From Sulfuritalea sp. (lineage in GTDB: Bacteria > Pseudomonadota > Gammaproteobacteria > Burkholderiales > Rhodocyclaceae), in the NCBI GenBank assembly GCA_016710465.1, contig JADJVS010000015.1, positions 186,001 through 250,000 of the forward strand: a stretch of DNA of 64,000 bases, in the 5' to 3' direction. The notes beneath the pieces were generated by a model. It was not told where the DNA came from and searched no databases. It worked only from the letters and a program-made list of their open reading frames with translations. The first letter of the stretch is position 1. Each line of letters begins with the position of its first letter. Both the position numbers and the translations under genes were made by a program. Positions 62,857 through 64,000 of this stretch are shown here, in pieces.

Positions 62857-64000
62857 GTGTCGATACGCAAGCTGGTGGTGGCCAATGGAATCTGCTACGT
62901 CGAAATTCCGGCGGCCGGGATTTATCTGCTCTGCGGCGCGCCCGCCGACAGCGTCAAGCACCTGCTGCGGCGGGGCATCATCCAGACCACGGAAGTCAAC
63001 GGCGTGAGTTTCGAGAACGGGCCGAACGCGATCCTGCTGTCGGACTCGATGATCCAGAACGGGCACCTGTGCAACCTGTCCGAGTTTCCCATCCTGCAGA
63101 TGCTCTACCGCCAGGGCATGCTGATTCCGAACCACCCGAACAATACCGGGATCAAACCCAAGCTGATCGGCACGCCGGAACAACTGGCGGCGCAACTGCG
63201 TTACATCCATCGCGGCAACTATGGCCTGATCTCGGCGGAAGAGATGATGAAGGCCGGCGTCTCGGAGGCTTATGCCGACGAGCTGATGCGCATCAAGCTC
63301 AAGTTCGCCTTTGGCCAGATCGCGCGGCCCGAGGCCTTCGTCGATTGCCACGTGCTCGCCGGCGAGCCGATCGAGATCGGCAACGGCGTCAGCATCAAGC
63401 GCCTGGCGCATAACGTGTTCGACATCCGCCACGGCGAGGAATTCGTCGAGGTGGATCTCAACCTGGCGCCGCGCGCGACCTACCCGTGCCCGTATCCCCT
63501 GAGCCATGTCGCGGTGGATCGCCACTACTTCGCGGTGATCCATGCCGGCGACGGCGACGGTTGGGATTTCAACCGCCCGGCCATGGGCAGCGTGCTGATC
63601 CACCAGGGCCGCGTGTACCTGATCGACGCCGGCCCCAACATCCACTACAGCCTCGATGCGCTGGGCATCGGCAAGAAGGAAGTCGCCGGCATCTTCCACA
63701 CCCACGCCCACGATGACCACTTCGCCGGCCTCACCAACCTGCTGCAATGCGACCGGCCGCTGCAATACTTCGCCACACCGCTGGTGCGGGCCTCGGTGAC
63801 GCGCAAGTTCTGCGCGCTGTTGTCGATCCCCGAAAGCGAGTTCGCCAACTATTTCGACATCTGCGATCTCGAGGAAGGCAAGTGGAACGACATCATGGGC
63901 CTGGAGGTCAAGCCGACGATGTCGCCGCACCCGGTGGAAACCACGGTGTTCAATTTCCGCGTGCTCTGGGAAGGCGGCTACCGTACCTACGCCCACCTGG
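62857..64000 (+). CDS. MBL-fold metallo-hydrolase (partial, runs off the window)
   Basis: GTG 62857 opens a frame with no stop to the end of the window (381 codons). The N-terminal 210 residues show no recognised motif but contain GHLCNLSEFPILQMLYRQGM; the C-terminal part has a beta-lactamase-like fold with FHTHAHDDHFAGL (metal-binding HxHxDH), IDAGPNIHYSLDALGI and MSPHPVETT. The product may be a hydrolase with a cyclic-nucleotide or sensor domain; the end is missing. It is preceded by 132 bases holding the repeat F and no clear promoter. Confidence 0.75.
   Translation, partial: MSIRKLVVANGICYVEIPAAGIYLLCGAPADSVKHLLRRGIIQTTEVNGVSFENGPNAILLSDSMIQNGHLCNLSEFPILQMLYRQGMLIPNHPNNTGIKPKLIGTPEQLAAQLRYIHRGNYGLISAEEMMKAGVSEAYADELMRIKLKFAFGQIARPEAFVDCHVLAGEPIEIGNGVSIKRLAHNVFDIRHGEEFVEVDLNLAPRATYPCPYPLSHVAVDRHYFAVIHAGDGDGWDFNRPAMGSVLIHQGRVYLIDAGPNIHYSLDALGIGKKEVAGIFHTHAHDDHFAGLTNLLQCDRPLQYFATPLVRASVTRKFCALLSIPESEFANYFDICDLEEGKWNDIMGLEVKPTMSPHPVETTVFNFRVLWEGGYRTYAHL

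Noticed and set aside
62083..63996. Minus-strand open frame of about 637 codons opposite galE and the MBL-fold gene
   Set aside because: Both sense genes have recognisable motifs; the antisense product shows none.

Overview
The window looks like a chromosome segment from a betaproteobacterium, probably of the Rhodocyclales/Nitrosomonadales type. The evidence is the gene order scpA-scpB-rluB / rimP-nusA-infB-rbfA-truB / rpsO-pnp / dksA, the high-GC codon use of these genes, and an EpsL-type exopolysaccharide locus. The genus cannot be fixed from sequence alone.

Layout. (1) 1-11.7 kb is conserved housekeeping DNA: chromosome segregation (ScpA, ScpB), 23S pseudouridylation (RluB), the nusA-infB translation/transcription operon, rpsO-pnp, and dksA on the opposite strand behind a shared bidirectional terminator. 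(2) 11.9-12.0 kb is tRNA-Pro(TGG). (3) 12.1-25.1 kb is the core exopolysaccharide machinery: a WecA/MraY-like priming transferase, two Sel1-repeat proteins around a lytic transglycosylase, an EpsL-like outer-membrane barrel, a polysaccharide export lipoprotein-family protein, a Wzc-type copolymerase/tyrosine kinase, a PHP-type tyrosine phosphatase, a TPR membrane protein, and (minus strand) an O-antigen-ligase family protein and a FecR-domain protein. (4) 25.2-51.9 kb is a mosaic surface-glycan cassette: a DegT aminotransferase and TviB dehydrogenase in native-looking codons, then an imported block with PseB, PseC, an aldo/keto reductase, SpsF, a class III aminotransferase, methyltransferases (one broken), ATP-grasp, cupin-like and SDR enzymes, a NeuB-like synthase, a PseG-like protein, a GH57-like protein, Wzx, a glycosyltransferase, a Wzy candidate and an acyltransferase, the last part strongly AT-rich, followed by WbpG-HisH2-HisF2, a methyltransferase and WecB. 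(5) 51.9-56.55 kb is an accessory island (ORF6N protein, galE remnant, REP palindrome, DUF234 ATPase, H-NS, DUF6883/DUF4926 pair, remnant of a dehydrogenase 5' end, composite toxin-antitoxin-like gene). (6) 56.56-64 kb is a second polysaccharide module: bi-domain dehydrogenase/oxidoreductase, heparinase II/III family protein, GT4 glycosyltransferase, GalE, and an MBL-fold hydrolase running off the window.

How the genes fit together. Sugars made by the cassette would be assembled on undecaprenyl phosphate by the WecA-like enzyme and glycosyltransferases, flipped by Wzx, polymerised by a Wzy-type protein, and exported through Wzc/Wza/EpsL-type components under kinase/phosphatase control. The most unusual content is the 27.9-42.0 kb sugar pathway, in which a NeuB-like synthase lacking a C-terminal SAF domain sits with a glutamate-1-semialdehyde-type aminotransferase, an ATP-grasp enzyme, two SDRs (one with Arg in place of the catalytic Lys) and a GH57-like protein. 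It does not match a canonical pseudaminic or legionaminic acid set.

At a different scale, a short dispersed repeat (a GATCGCCGT block, four variable bases, CCAGCGCCGACT) occurs at least six times, several times inside or at the very end of coding sequences. It follows both the intact galE and the galE remnant.
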